Shown: positions 50,701-63,900 of the stretch, piece by piece
How positions within the stretch are numbered: the stretch's first letter is position 1
Layout of the letters: each line of letters starts with the position of its first letter
Assembly (NCBI GenBank): GCA_011037195.1
Contig: JAAEAF010000104.1
Location: 274,001 to 338,000, forward strand
Origin: Triatoma infestans
Lineage: Eukaryota; Arthropoda; Insecta; Hemiptera; Reduviidae
DNA: 64,000 nt
Direction of reading: 5' to 3'
Made by a program: the position numbers and the translations under genes
The notes under the pieces: model-generated
The model's input: the letters and a program-made list of their open reading frames with translations, nothing else
Databases searched by the model: none
What the model was told of the DNA's origin: nothing

Positions 50701-53700
50701 ATAACTAAAGAGGGGGATATATTTGTACTTTGAAAGTGAAATATGTGAAACTACTCATATAAACAATAAAACAACAACAGAAATACGTCATAAATACAAT
50801 TCTTTAGCCAATATAAATCTATATTCATGAAGAATTACAATAATTGGCCATTTGTCCAATGCTTTCCACTTAGATAGTCTTTGAACTCGGTAATGTTAGT
50901 ATATTTTTATTGAAATATTGTTTTTTATAAATTGGACTCACTGCTAAAAAATGAAAAACATCTTTTCTGTAACAATGGGCTCAAATTTTTATTTCGTCAT
51001 CAAACTTACATTTGTTCAGATACAAAATTTCGCCCCTGACCTTGAATATCCAACTGAAGTAGTGTATCTGCATTTTACTGTACATGTAATTATTTAAATA
51101 TAATTCTCTGTGTAATGTGGTGATGCGTGTAGTGTGATGATTACTATTTAATTTCATAAGAATTTTTCAGATTTTTTTTTTTTTTTAATTGTATTAATTA
51201 TGTCTCGGCTATTTTTATTTCATTATTCAATAACTTTATTAGGGGAACATTGAAGTTCTACTAAACTGCTATTGTTTCTTTCATTATTAAATATGAATAT
51301 CGATATGTAGGCAAATTTAATAGGTAATATATATATATGTTGAGGCGCCTTAAAAAAAAAATATATTTTTTAAATTTAATTTAAATGTGTGAATAAATAT
51401 TACCAGAAATATGTGTTTCTAAATAAATAATGTTATTAGATGTATTTACAGCAATATTAATTTTTTTTTTTTTTAATGAAACCTAAGAATAATTCTACAT
51501 TATCGTATATAATAAAGTTCCGCACCTGATATTTTGCGAAACTCTAAACTCCACTTAATTTTCTTCGAGCACTGTGAACCCACTCTGAAACTTTTTGCAT
51601 TTAAGCCAAATGCCTAACTTTGCAATAAAATAGTTTTGAAATACGGTTAGATTTCTGATAACAGAACACAGAAGTGGGGGGTAGCGTTTCATCTTCTTAA
51701 TTTACTTAAGTTGTAATCTCAGAAGCATTGCATGGCGGATTAGGTTCAATATGTGGATATGGACGATAATAGGATTAGATGTCTTTTCAGCCTCTCGAGT
51801 TAGGTCAAACAACCCAAAAGTTCTAGTTGGTTTAAATTAGGGTTTTATTTTTAAGGCAGAGCAAAATCAATTTTAATTGGCAAAACAATGAAGGTAATCT
51901 GAAGCTCAGAAAGTCTCGCCAAGATTTTACCTCCCAAAGCTATGTGCTATCAGTACGAAGAAGAACCTAACGACACCCCATACATCTTTTAAATACTAGT
52001 GACTAAGATATTAAATGGAAGTTATTCTGCCTTTTAGTAAAGGTTAATACCTTTTAATAATGTTTCCTTCAGTTTTTTTTTCAAGTAGTTGTAAAAGCAT
52101 TCAATAAGTTATAATATCAATGAAAGCTAGTTTCCCATTTCAAGACTTCTACTTTGATAACTTTTATTTAAATTTTATCTTTGAATCAATTATGATTAAA
52201 AAATGATTTTCGCATAACAAACAGAAATGTAATAGTAATAAAAAAGAATGTGCGTACCTAATATATATTGGTTTACATTCACAGTTTGAAGCAAGCCATT
52301 CTCCAAACTTAATGATTCTAAAAGCTCTCAATTTTTTTGCTGCGTCTTCACTTACTTTCTCACCACCAAATCTATAATGAAACATATCAAATGAGCATTT
52401 AGGTATTTTAAATATTAAATATGTATAATCACATACTTACTTTAAAGTGGATAATACTGGTTCTAATGGTAGGAATCCTCGCAGATCATTATCTTCAGGA
52501 AGTGCTGCATTTATAGCTAAATAAACATAATTGTAGTTTGAAAGAGACAGATTACTGTAAAGACGATAATTAATGTATTACATATATTACTTACAATTCA
52601 TGGGAGTTATAGAATATGATGCACGCAATGAATTCAACAATTTGCAAATACCGCGCCATAAATGTGGTCTGTTTAGCATGTTTACTACATTAGGCTCGCA
52701 TTTTAGCCAAGATAACAAGACTTTCACTGCAGCAAAAAAAACATCGAAAAAATTAATATACCTATATAAAATTATAATTTTATTTTATATGCAGTGTATA
52801 GTCACATCTAGCGATACTGATCAACAAATCCTTAACAATATCTGGGAAAATCAATGCAAATTACAATATACTAATAGTTTATCATATATAAATAAACAAA
52901 AATTAAAAACCTGCAGGTAAACCGAAATAATCCAAAACTGATTCTCCGGTAACTGTGTACAAAGGCACAAAAAGTGCATTTAAAAATCCAGTAATATATT
53001 CGCTAAGTACTTTTTTAACTTCTACAGATTTGCCTTCAGCCTGATTAAACATGAAAATAGTGATAACCACCATCTGCAAGACAAATTCTTAATGTTAGTA
53101 ATAACGTTGTTATTTCTACATTCATCAAATAAAAGTATTAGAAATTTTAGTGCTGAACTGCAAAATTAATTATTAATTAACCTGCACTAATTTCCATGAA
53201 CTAAATTCCTGAGTGGCTATGAGTGGTGTCAAACTATGTGTAAGGGACTGGAGTACTTTCATAGCACCAGTTATATCTTGGGATAAGTACAACAATGCAT
53301 GCAGCTGTAAAAACGCGGACTCGTATTCCGAAACAACCATTTTGCCTCCTTCTGGTGGTAACCTACAAAAAGAAGTCATAAATAAAAAAGCAACACAATA
53401 TCAGAAAATTCATAATCTTAAAAAAAAAGTATACACGTGTTTACAATGATTCTTCCTCATGCATTGTGTGATATACATATATACTGTTTATCAAGGCAAC
53501 ATCCGAAACCGGTCATGACCTAAAATGAAGTAGGCTATCACGGAAAATATCGCTGATGTTTTTTTTGGTTGGATTTTCTGGGTCCCATCTTCAGTGGGAT
53601 ATCTAAATTTTTCTGTATTTATATTAAATCACCAATATCTTGTTTATTGTTGATCACACCATGGCTTACAACATTTATTTAAAATTTGTATAACAGTGTT

Positions 53701-56700
53701 AGGCACTTTTTACTCTTAGAAAACATGTTTTTTGTAATTAAAAAAAAAGTAGTCACCAAACTAATAACACTACCAATTAAAGGAGCTAATAAACAAAACT
53801 TTGGACGGGGTACTTAACGATCAAAGTAGTTTACAATCATATTTTGAAATAATAAATTCAACTAACTCAGCCTTGGTACATTTCAGTAATGTATTTGCTA
53901 AATTTGTTATAGCTGCGGGAAATTTGTGTGAGACAGCAATACTCCTGGTGTAGTAAAAAACAGTACTCAATCTGTCGCATCGTGAAGCTTCTAACAGTGC
54001 TAACTGATTGTATGGATGTCCACTACTGGCTCCCAAAGCAACAGCGTGTCTGTGAAATTCACAAAATATTTAAATTACGCCAATTAGATTGGCGATTTTA
54101 AAATAAAATAATAGAAAAGAAACAAATAGCTTATAATATCGTAATTTTTTTTACTTTCTTTTATTTTAATAAATACTAGCCAAAAAATTAAAATTATGCC
54201 TGAAAATCATTTTGTCATTGTTCAATGAAACAATGAAAAAAAAAAAGATAGTAAAAGTGTAACCTGTAAAATGATTCTGCTTGTACCATTTGGTTCCTAT
54301 ATCTCGCTACGTCACCCAAATGTACTAGACAATGCTGGCAAATGTAGTAACAAGAATTCCTCTCTGGTTTGTTAATAACTAAATTTTCTTTATAATTTTT
54401 ACAACCAAACAAACTGTTATGTCTAGAAACAAAAACAAAAACTGCGATTATGTATATATACATGTAAAATTCATTAGTCCTTTAATAGAAAATTATTCTT
54501 AAATGAGTAACTAATCTTACTTTCTCAGTTGATTATAATTATTACCTCATGAATGGCAGATCTAAATTAAAAACTGAACATATCTCCTGCAATAGGGACA
54601 AGTAAAATCCGCTAGCACAATCTAGAAACCAAGACAGCCTGCTTTGAACCTGGATTCCATTATGCTGAAATAAACAATAAGCAAATTGCAAACACAGTTC
54701 TTTAAACATATATAAAGAAATTGTGCTATCTGGTGCTAACTGGGCTATGTGGTGGACACTTCACCCCTCGTCTGCCAAAGCATCCACCCGGGCGAGGTGG
54801 TCTTGACTTAGATCTATTCTTTTAGAACATATTATTCTTTTTTGTCTAAGAGTACATACATTCTAGGATGGCTCCACCCCCTGGCGCCTTCGGTGCCCAA
54901 CCCCTCCTAACATTTTTAAGAGAAATTTATGTCAAGTGATGCAAAACCGTTTAAAAATCGTGCAGCAGAATTTGCAATATTAACGCATGTCAAGAGGGCT
55001 CAGCTTCAATGGTGGCCCTCCTGGGGGGGCCTGCTGAAAAAGAAATGTAAAAATAAATAAAGCACAAACTAAGGACAAAACGCATAGTTATAAAATTTGT
55101 TTCCAAACAACGTTTTTAAAAGTATCAGAACGTTGAATTTTTTATTTACTTATTTTGAACAACATCTCGTCAACGCAAAATATAGTTAGTTGTCGGTGGC
55201 TAAATAAGGTTCTATCCACATATAGTCAAATACTATCAGTAGTCTGTCCGACGCCACCACTCTATAGTTGGACATACCACCCTAGATTTAATAACCACAG
55301 ATTAAATCCAAAACCTCATCTCTTGCGAGTAATACCCCAATTTTTACTCGAATTCTTCGACACTGCCAGAAGGAAATAATTGCCTTTTGATGCTGCGCCT
55401 TATATATCCCGCCCAATTTAAGTTACTGTTAAGGACTACTCCAAGTAACTTCACCGACTTGCAAATCTGAACATAAGTTCCCAATAACCTAGGGGCTGTT
55501 AATTCTAAGATCTTCCTCCAATGGCTAAATAAATTTACCTGGGTCTTACTGGGATTAATTGAGGCCCTTATCCTTTAGTCTAATCATATAACACGTTGAA
55601 GGCACTTTGCATTGTCTGATACAGTGATCAGACATCACCCCAACATTTAAATTAACACTATCATCGGCAGCGCTTGTACATAGAGTACCGACAAATTCAT
55701 CCTGTTTAACAGTTCATCCATGATAGCACATATATTATGGTAAGCGACAACTACCTTGAAGGCATCCTCTTCCCGTTTGTACAACCACAGTGTACCTGGT
55801 TAAAGAAACCCGTGTAACTATACTCCTTAAATAAATACATAACCAGTAATTAAAACTAGTTGTTTATCTTTGCGACCTAGGGAATCTTCAAGAGCATCGA
55901 ACGACTTCTAACAAATTGTCCCGTTAACATCAAAGAAACACCCTAAAACATGTTTCTTGTCTCTAGAGCAGATTCTATCCTACCGACTACTTAAGTTCCT
56001 CACGGTTTAGTGATCTGGATCAGCGGAGTTTATACCCGTCAGTTACAAAACGGTGGGGATGTACTGACGAAGTATTGATAAGGATTTTCAAAGGTTGTTT
56101 AATGTTTGGCTCTATACCAACCTTAACGAGAGAAATTAGGATCGCCTCATTCTTAAACCAGGAAAAAGCGACTGCTCGAACCTAAGGCATTTAGATCTAT
56201 ATCATTCCTCCTAAAGAGTTTGGAAAGGTTGGTGGATAAGTACGTTATGACAGTTTTTTGAAGGATCATGCACTCATTCAAAGCAACATGCTTAAATGGT
56301 AGTGAAATCGAGCGAGACTGCAACTGCAGGATGGAACGACAGGGAATTTCTGGACAATGTTTATCCAGAACGCTGGCTAGAATGCGGTATCAGTAAGCTG
56401 GCCCGCCAGATTCCCTGATTTATATCTGATGGATCATGTGACAAAAATCTATGGACACCTGAAACCAATTGTGTAGTCCCATCCTGTTGAGAACATCAAT
56501 CAACTCCGTCAGCGCACTCAACTAAGGAAAACCCCGGGTGTTCGTGAAAGAGTCATTACTCTCCCATTACATTACATAGAGATTGCTGTGTACAATGGTA
56601 AGGATATTATTACAACTTGAGAGGAGCACTTTGAACATTAATTGTAAAATTTACTTTTTTTTGTTATGTTATAGTCAACTAATAAATCACAATTGTTTGT

Positions 56701-57736
56701 TTCTATTTTTATTTTGTCTATTATTCTTTGTTTACTAACCAAAGTCTAGTTCATTTGCTTAAAGCAAAATAAAAAAAAAACAAGAATATGATAAAGTAAT
56801 AAGGAGTAATAATGTTAAAATTACGATTTATTATACTTCAATTTCTACACCAATATGGCAATTACTCGGATAGCCAGGCTGCCCTGCGGGCAATTGAATC
56901 ATGGGAGATCAGCTCAAGGCTGGTGTGGGATTGCCTAGGTGCACTCAGGGAAATTAGTAGCCACAACAACATTTTCCTGGTCTGGGCACCTGGCATTCGG
57001 GTAACAGAGGCAATGAGGCGGCAGATCGCTGGCCCAGGAGGGTTCCATCGGGACCTTTATCGGGCCTGAACCATTCTGCGGCATCGCATTAGGACATGGT
57101 TGCAGGACCGATCAAGAGAATGGTGGGCTGAAACCCCAGGCCAAAGGAAGGCGAAAACGTTCATTCATAGCTACTCGCCCAGGCTAACTGCAGAACTACT
57201 CCAATTAGGCCGGGTGGCCATAAGGATAACAACTGGCGTACTCACTGGCCATTGTAGACTTAATAAACAATGCACCGCATGGACCTGGCAACGGATAGCC
57301 TGTGTAGGTTTTGTCAGGAAGAAGAGGAAACATTCTGTGTCAGTGCGAGGGGCTTGTATGGCTGAGGTTTCGCCTCTTTGGAGAGGAGAAGCTGGCGCCT
57401 GCATGCCTCAGCCAGGGGCCTTTCTCAGGTCTATTAAATCTATTAAGGCACACAGGACTCGAGATGGTGCCCTGATGGGAGATGCTCTTAACCGAACACC
57501 TAGGAGCTTACCCAGATTCTAAAGTTCAAATAAAGGACAGGACTGGGGAGGGAACTTCAACTTAGGGGGCGCCACAATAGACCCTGAGGGTCGTGGTGAC
57601 GCAAGCTGAAGAGCCAATCCCCCCACAGAATCTAATCTACACCAAAGTAGCTGCTTTGCATAATATGTATTCTTTGATAATTTTGATGAGTAAAATACAA
57701 CCCTGGATTAGGGACCCCACATTTACTTTTATATAT

Positions 57737-57796
<60 letters not shown>

Positions 57797-57954
57797 CTCC
57801 AAAAGATTTCGTTTATTTTACCTCCTCTTGATCATTTATTTGATTTTTGCAGGCAGAATGAAGTTTATGAATAAAGTAGTGGGATAGGATGAGTTCCCTT
57901 GGAAATAGTTAAAACCTGCTTTTTATGCAAATAGGACTATATGACACAAATAGG

Positions 57955-57995
<41 letters not shown>

Positions 57996-60900
57996 ATATA
58001 TAGTATGATGTTTCAAGGGACTGGCAAACCAGAACTACACGCAACAGAATTATGCTTAACCAAACTTTTTAAAGGAGATGAGCAAACGTCAAAGTATCAT
58101 TGTAGTTTATCATATATATTTTAGAACAAAATTCTTACAGAAATTCATCGAAATAATGAAGAAGATCTTATAATCGATTATAATAAAATTAAAAAGATTT
58201 ACAAGGAATCGGAAATCATTTAAGAAAGGTGTAGTGTGCAAGACAAGATGTCAGAATGAGACTTTTAAGAGGTGTGTGTTTTTATAAGTATTTTATATTT
58301 GATGCAATTTCTTAGGACACCAGAGTGGCGTTGCGCTTGAAGAAGAATTGGAATCCTTTAAGAAGAGAAATACGTTGGCTACAAGGAATGTCCTTTAAAG
58401 CAATTTCCCACTTCATAAATATAGCCTTTCACAATTACTTAAAGCTATCTGATTATACATTTTAAAATAAGCTCTTAATTTCTTATACCTTTTTATCTTT
58501 AGCATAATTTTGAAGGGCCACTATGTAATTTTTGAAACAATAGTTCCATAAATCTTGTTCTACTTTCTTATCTAAAGCATATTCCAAATCAAGAATCAAA
58601 ACTTCATGATAAATTTGCTGAAAGAAAACAAATTATTTAGTAGGACAAATTGTAAATAAAATATTTCAATGAAAAATATGCAAATAGTAAAATAATTTAT
58701 AATCATATTAACAGGATGCAATATATAAACAAAATAAAATAAGCTTGTTTTAGATTAGATTAGCAAAGAGGTGGCTGAACCTCATTCCACCGCGAACACT
58801 GTTTTAAGAAGGACTAATTTATTGCTAAAATGTAAAAACAAAATTGTAAAATGTATGTTTGAAATAAGGACATAATTCCTAGCAATATATGTTAAAAAAA
58901 ATTATTAATCTGCTAAAAGATTTGGTATAAAACCAAAATAAATTAAAATAGTGATATGATTTTCCTAATTAAAAGTGGAAGTGATCGTAACTCTAGAAGA
59001 AAAAAAAAATTAATATAATCTTGCAAAAATTAATAAATGAAAAGAGAACAGGAGAAGTAATATTGAATATTTGAAGAATCATTCAAATCTAACCCGCTAT
59101 ATTAAAAGATCAATGAGGAACAAGAATTTGAACAGTTAAAAAATTTGAAATTTCTCGTTTGGAGAAAGCGCTCCATTATGTGTCACAAGCATTGCAAGTA
59201 TAGAGATTTCTCCTTAACGTTACATTACCTTGATTATCTACATTATCTTGATTTCTCTTTTATCTAGACTCTAATTTAAATATAAATGATACCTCTCCTC
59301 TTGAAGAACTGGCATAGATAAACGTTTAAATCATCAATGATGCGCTCTATTATATACCAAGATAATGGGCAATTAGAACTCTATAAAAGGAAATCTGTCA
59401 GATGCGCGATACCAGCCTAGAAAGAATAGCTTCAGTTTGTGTTCAAAAAAACAAGCACCATGAAGATATGATGTCTTACAGGATCGATAAAAAGTAGATT
59501 ATTTGCAGGTACCAAAATAAACTAGGATTTGATGTGCTTGTGAACAAATTTTTGTTTACATAATTTAATAGGACTCAGACACACTCATCCTAGTAAATCA
59601 CCTTTAATAGATAAGAGAGAAAAATACTTCAGTGAAGCAAGGCTGCTCAACGATGTTGAGCTGCTAGATGACACAGCGTACCAATCAATCGAGAGACATG
59701 TGTCTCCCAATAACCATTTGATTATTATGTAAGATATCCAATCGTAAAAAGAAAATAATTTCAGGTACCAGTCAACAATAACGCCCTCCACAACCGGAAG
59801 CAAGTCATCAAGGCCGATGCCAACACTGCCCAAAAAGGCGGACGTCTCCGTTGGAATGACACCTCTCGAACCAAACCACAGACCCTGTCTCCAAACTGAT
59901 CTCTAAATTTTTCTTTGAAGTAGGGAATACACTTCTAGTAAATTTTGCTCTTCTCCTCGTGGACCTTCTCCGCTTGACTCGGATCATTACTTTCGTATCT
60001 GATCGTTGGGTCCAAAACAAAAGCAATGTCGTTGTTTTCCTGGAAGGTCACGATGTCAGCATACCTGACTGAACCGTCCGTATCGATGGCATAAACTTCC
60101 TCAAAGCTCATAAAGCCCCGATGATGCAGCAAATCCATAATAGCGTGCTTCACTCTGTGATGGCGTCGGGTTATTAGGAACATGTTATTCGGACATGTAC
60201 CAAGCACATGGGCTGGTGTTTCAGGTCTCTGCCGCATCTGCGCAGAGGGGTCCAGCAGCTCCCGCAGACTGTCCGCCAACTCCAAGAACAGCGCGAAGAG
60301 GGGCGTAATTTGTATTGAGCTTTATGATGTTCGTCCATTCAGAACCAGACAGGGTTTTCTTATCACAAATAAACCTATTTGCTTTTGGGTTATCCTTAAA
60401 ATGGCAAACTCCTACTCCCTGCCACTTGCAGCTAGTCCAGTCTTCGTAAGAATTCTCTCTCAATTGCCGCCTTATATTCCTTATGTTTGGAAACTCACCC
60501 AAATCCTCCATTCGCAGCGCCAACCTTGAGGCACATTCCTTCGCCTCTGTCTTGTAGTCGAAGATCTGCCGGAAATACCGATCCTGGACGTTAGCAAACT
60601 TTTGAACAAGAGACCAATGCTGTAGAGGCGCTTCCCATTCGCATCGAAGTACGCCCAGGCCACGATACCGCCTTGGGGTATACAGCATGGCCGAAGCAGT
60701 GTTTGCTGGAAGGCCAAGCATGGCCTTTGCACTTCGTCTAATCATCCCAGCATTATTATCAGCAGCCCTGGACTCAGCTTTATAAGCGGAGCGGTTTGGA
60801 AAGGGTACGCTATTGTTGGGAATACATACTGGTTCAGAACGTTCAATTTTTGGTCCGTTTCAACAGGTTAGACGTGGTAAGCTTACTCATGTTTTCGTTG

Positions 60901-63900
60901 AGTTTTTTTATTGCGTCTTCATTGACCTCTAATTCACTCCCAGATACTTAATCGTCTCGTTACTGTCAATGGACTCGATAACGTCACCATTTTCCAGCAA
61001 GAGTTTTTCTTTTTTAAGGACACTATTCTTTGCCGTACAAATATATCAAATATATACCTCAAATATATCAAATGAAGTTCTATGCCTATTAAAACAAAAA
61101 CACTAAGCAAACTAAACAAACATTAAGGTAAATGCCATTTATATTGAATTCTTAACCAAATAGTTATTTCTTCAGAGATCTTAACGTCCATGCGATTATC
61201 TGATCCTAATATCATGAATAACACCCAAATACTCACATATTACTCATAGTGTCTACTGGCAGAGGCAATTGCCGAGTTGAAGTGACATGGGTTTAGAAAA
61301 CTCTAACTTATATCGGAGGAAGCAACAACAGACTTTTAGGACTTGGCATTATAGTCACTCCTTTCTACGCATCTAACAAATTTAATAGTAAAGTCACGTT
61401 TAAAGACTGAATAAATGATTAAAAAGAGCAATTCTAAGATCCAAAAAACGTGATTCATAAAATTCATAAACATCAACGTGAAAATATTATTTCAAATATC
61501 ATATAAAAACTCAGTTTATTTATATATACATATACATATACATATACAGTGATAATTATAAAAATATATTACCTGTAAATGTTTTTGAACAGGCCAAATA
61601 TCAATTGTCAATTCAACATTCTGAAGATTAACTGCTCTTTCTTTTAAATCGTCTGCTTTCCTTGAACAAGTATAAGTAAATGTTATTAGTAAAATGTAAA
61701 TAAATTTTCCATTTGTAATTGGTTGTTCGATATATCCTTAAAAACATTTTTCTTCCTTCACAAAATACAACGCAAAATATAGTTTCTCCAAAAGTAATTG
61801 TTCATTAAATCCAACGCAAAATATTGTAGTTTATCCAAAAGTAGTTGTTTACAAATGCAATTATGATAAAATCAATATTATTCAGAATACGGATGCATAC
61901 TACTAAGTTTTAAACCGTTAGTTTCAGACAAAGCAATGTTAATGTTTTGGGCTATGGATAACGATACAGCCCAAATTTTCCATAACCAACAATTCTATAA
62001 AAAAAAAAAATTCGTATAAGTCAGTAATCAGTATTGATTGTGGAGGCCGTTATAAGTAAGAATTGCACTAAGAATTTTGATACCGCTTAAAATGTTAACA
62101 GGCATACAGGCATAATAGAACTGATATCTGTAAGTTCTGTTGAAAGGAACTTTCTAGTAAAATAATTTTCTTGAGGGAATCCAATCGTTGATGAGTGCAA
62201 CTTGCTTTAGAACATATAAATTTGACCCCACGGTAGAGATAAAAAGTCCAAGACGACGTGTCACTATACCAAACTAAACGAAGTGTCACTACCATTTAAA
62301 CCAAATCACACGCGACTTCTACGATTCCACTGCAGCACAAATAGAGCATTGGCTTCCGCAATTACTCGTTATACGTTACTTCAATCATTTAGGTAGGATT
62401 TACATGACTTTATTAAAAATAACAAACTGAAAGTATAAAAATTACATTAACAGCCATACTAAAAGGAAAAACAAAGAAATAAAATAAAATAACCAGGACA
62501 TAACAAACGTCAACCCAAAACTTACTGTATCCCTCAATTACACCTACCAATTAGCCGTTTTGGTTAGTTTAAGAGGCAAAAAAAAAACTTCTACGATGCC
62601 ATTGCAGCACATAGAGTATTGGCTTCCTCAATTAACCGTTATACGTCACTCAAATCATTCATAAGAACAGGCATTTCCAGATCCATGATGCCTTCTTATC
62701 ATTTTCATTCTTCCTGGCTGGGCCAAGGCCAGCATCTCGGGAATTCTTACCTCTATCTACCTTCCTTTTCTGGAAGTGACCAACTATTTCAACCTACCAG
62801 GCTTTTCCCTGTGTCCATAATCGCGTAATCAGATATCCTGTCCCGCAAGATCAAATTATATTTTGAGGATTTTTTCTTAGATACCAAAAGGTCGCTCACT
62901 TCTGGTTCGCTTTTATTCAGGTTTCATTGCTTCTTTCAGCTACTAATGAGTTATTTCATTATTTTTCATTATCTCTTTCATTATTTTTTTTTCTAGATAA
63001 TAGTTTACTTGCATTCAACTAGCTATACAGCTTTCTGCTCACGTTTTTATAAAATAAGTTTTGGTTTCGATTACACGAAGACCACTTAGTTGGCATCTGC
63101 AGTGCACTTCTAAATCCCAATAGAGGATCTGGCCTTAGGGCAAACATCATTAGGGAGGATAAATTGGCTTATTTATTTAGATATTACTTCTAGAGTTCTT
63201 ATCACCTTATTGTCATTGTTGAATAAGAGAGGTGATCCCAAGAGCAGTCAAAGTAGGTATCCAGATAGCATTATCCAACCGAAAATGAAACAGAAAATTC
63301 ATAAAGCTTCTTCTACGGTTTGTCAAACTCAAGAGTCATTAAATCTGCTGATAAAGGAGACTGCAACGATGACACTTCGTTATCAGCTAATAACAACTCA
63401 ACATTAAAGCTAATAACAATCAAGAATAATAATTTAGAGAAGCGATTAGCTAAGTGGTAACGCGCTGGACTAGCAACGCGGCGGCCCCTAGTTCGAGTCC
63501 AGCACTGTGCCTAGATTTTCTTTTCCCAGGAGCCTCTACAGCTCACTATCCGGTGGCCGGCAGTGTACTGAGAAAGTTTTAATATCAGGAATTGTTTCCT
63601 TTCTAACGTCCCTCTGTTATATCAAAATACAAAATATATAGACCCTCTCTTTACTGAACTTTCCTTGAAGAGTTAGCCTAAAATAGCTATTACAATTTGT
63701 TATAACACTGTAAGCTGTAAGACTTATAAATGTAGAATATTAATTTATATAAGTAATAAAAAAAACGCATAAAATACCTAAGACACTTTAAAAAAAAAAA
63801 CAGTTTATTCTGTTTTTAAACACGAAAATACTACAAAAGGCAAATTTGAATTAGACTACAAGCATTTTCTTAAATCTGCTTGGCAATAAGCTATAAAAGT

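Noticed and set aside
52573..52920. 115-codon plus-strand open frame
   Set aside because: Lies antisense over three SMG7 exon/intron units whose splicing is well supported.
53821..53866. Longer SMG7 exon running to a TGA at 53821
   Set aside because: Using the donor at 53866 (GTTAGT) gives the correct phase and a protein junction collinear with human SMG7. The extra residues have no counterpart.
57100..57522. 140-codon open frame as a host gene
   Set aside because: It overlaps LINE RNase H and cysteine-motif sequence and mixes ancestral frames. There is no independent domain.
57733..58002. CRISPR-like array
   Set aside because: These are simple dinucleotide and tetranucleotide microsatellites. 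No repeat-spacer structure exists anywhere in the window.
60221..60745. 174-codon open frame as a host gene
   Set aside because: It is the C-terminal portion of an R2-like LINE, continued in other frames on both sides.
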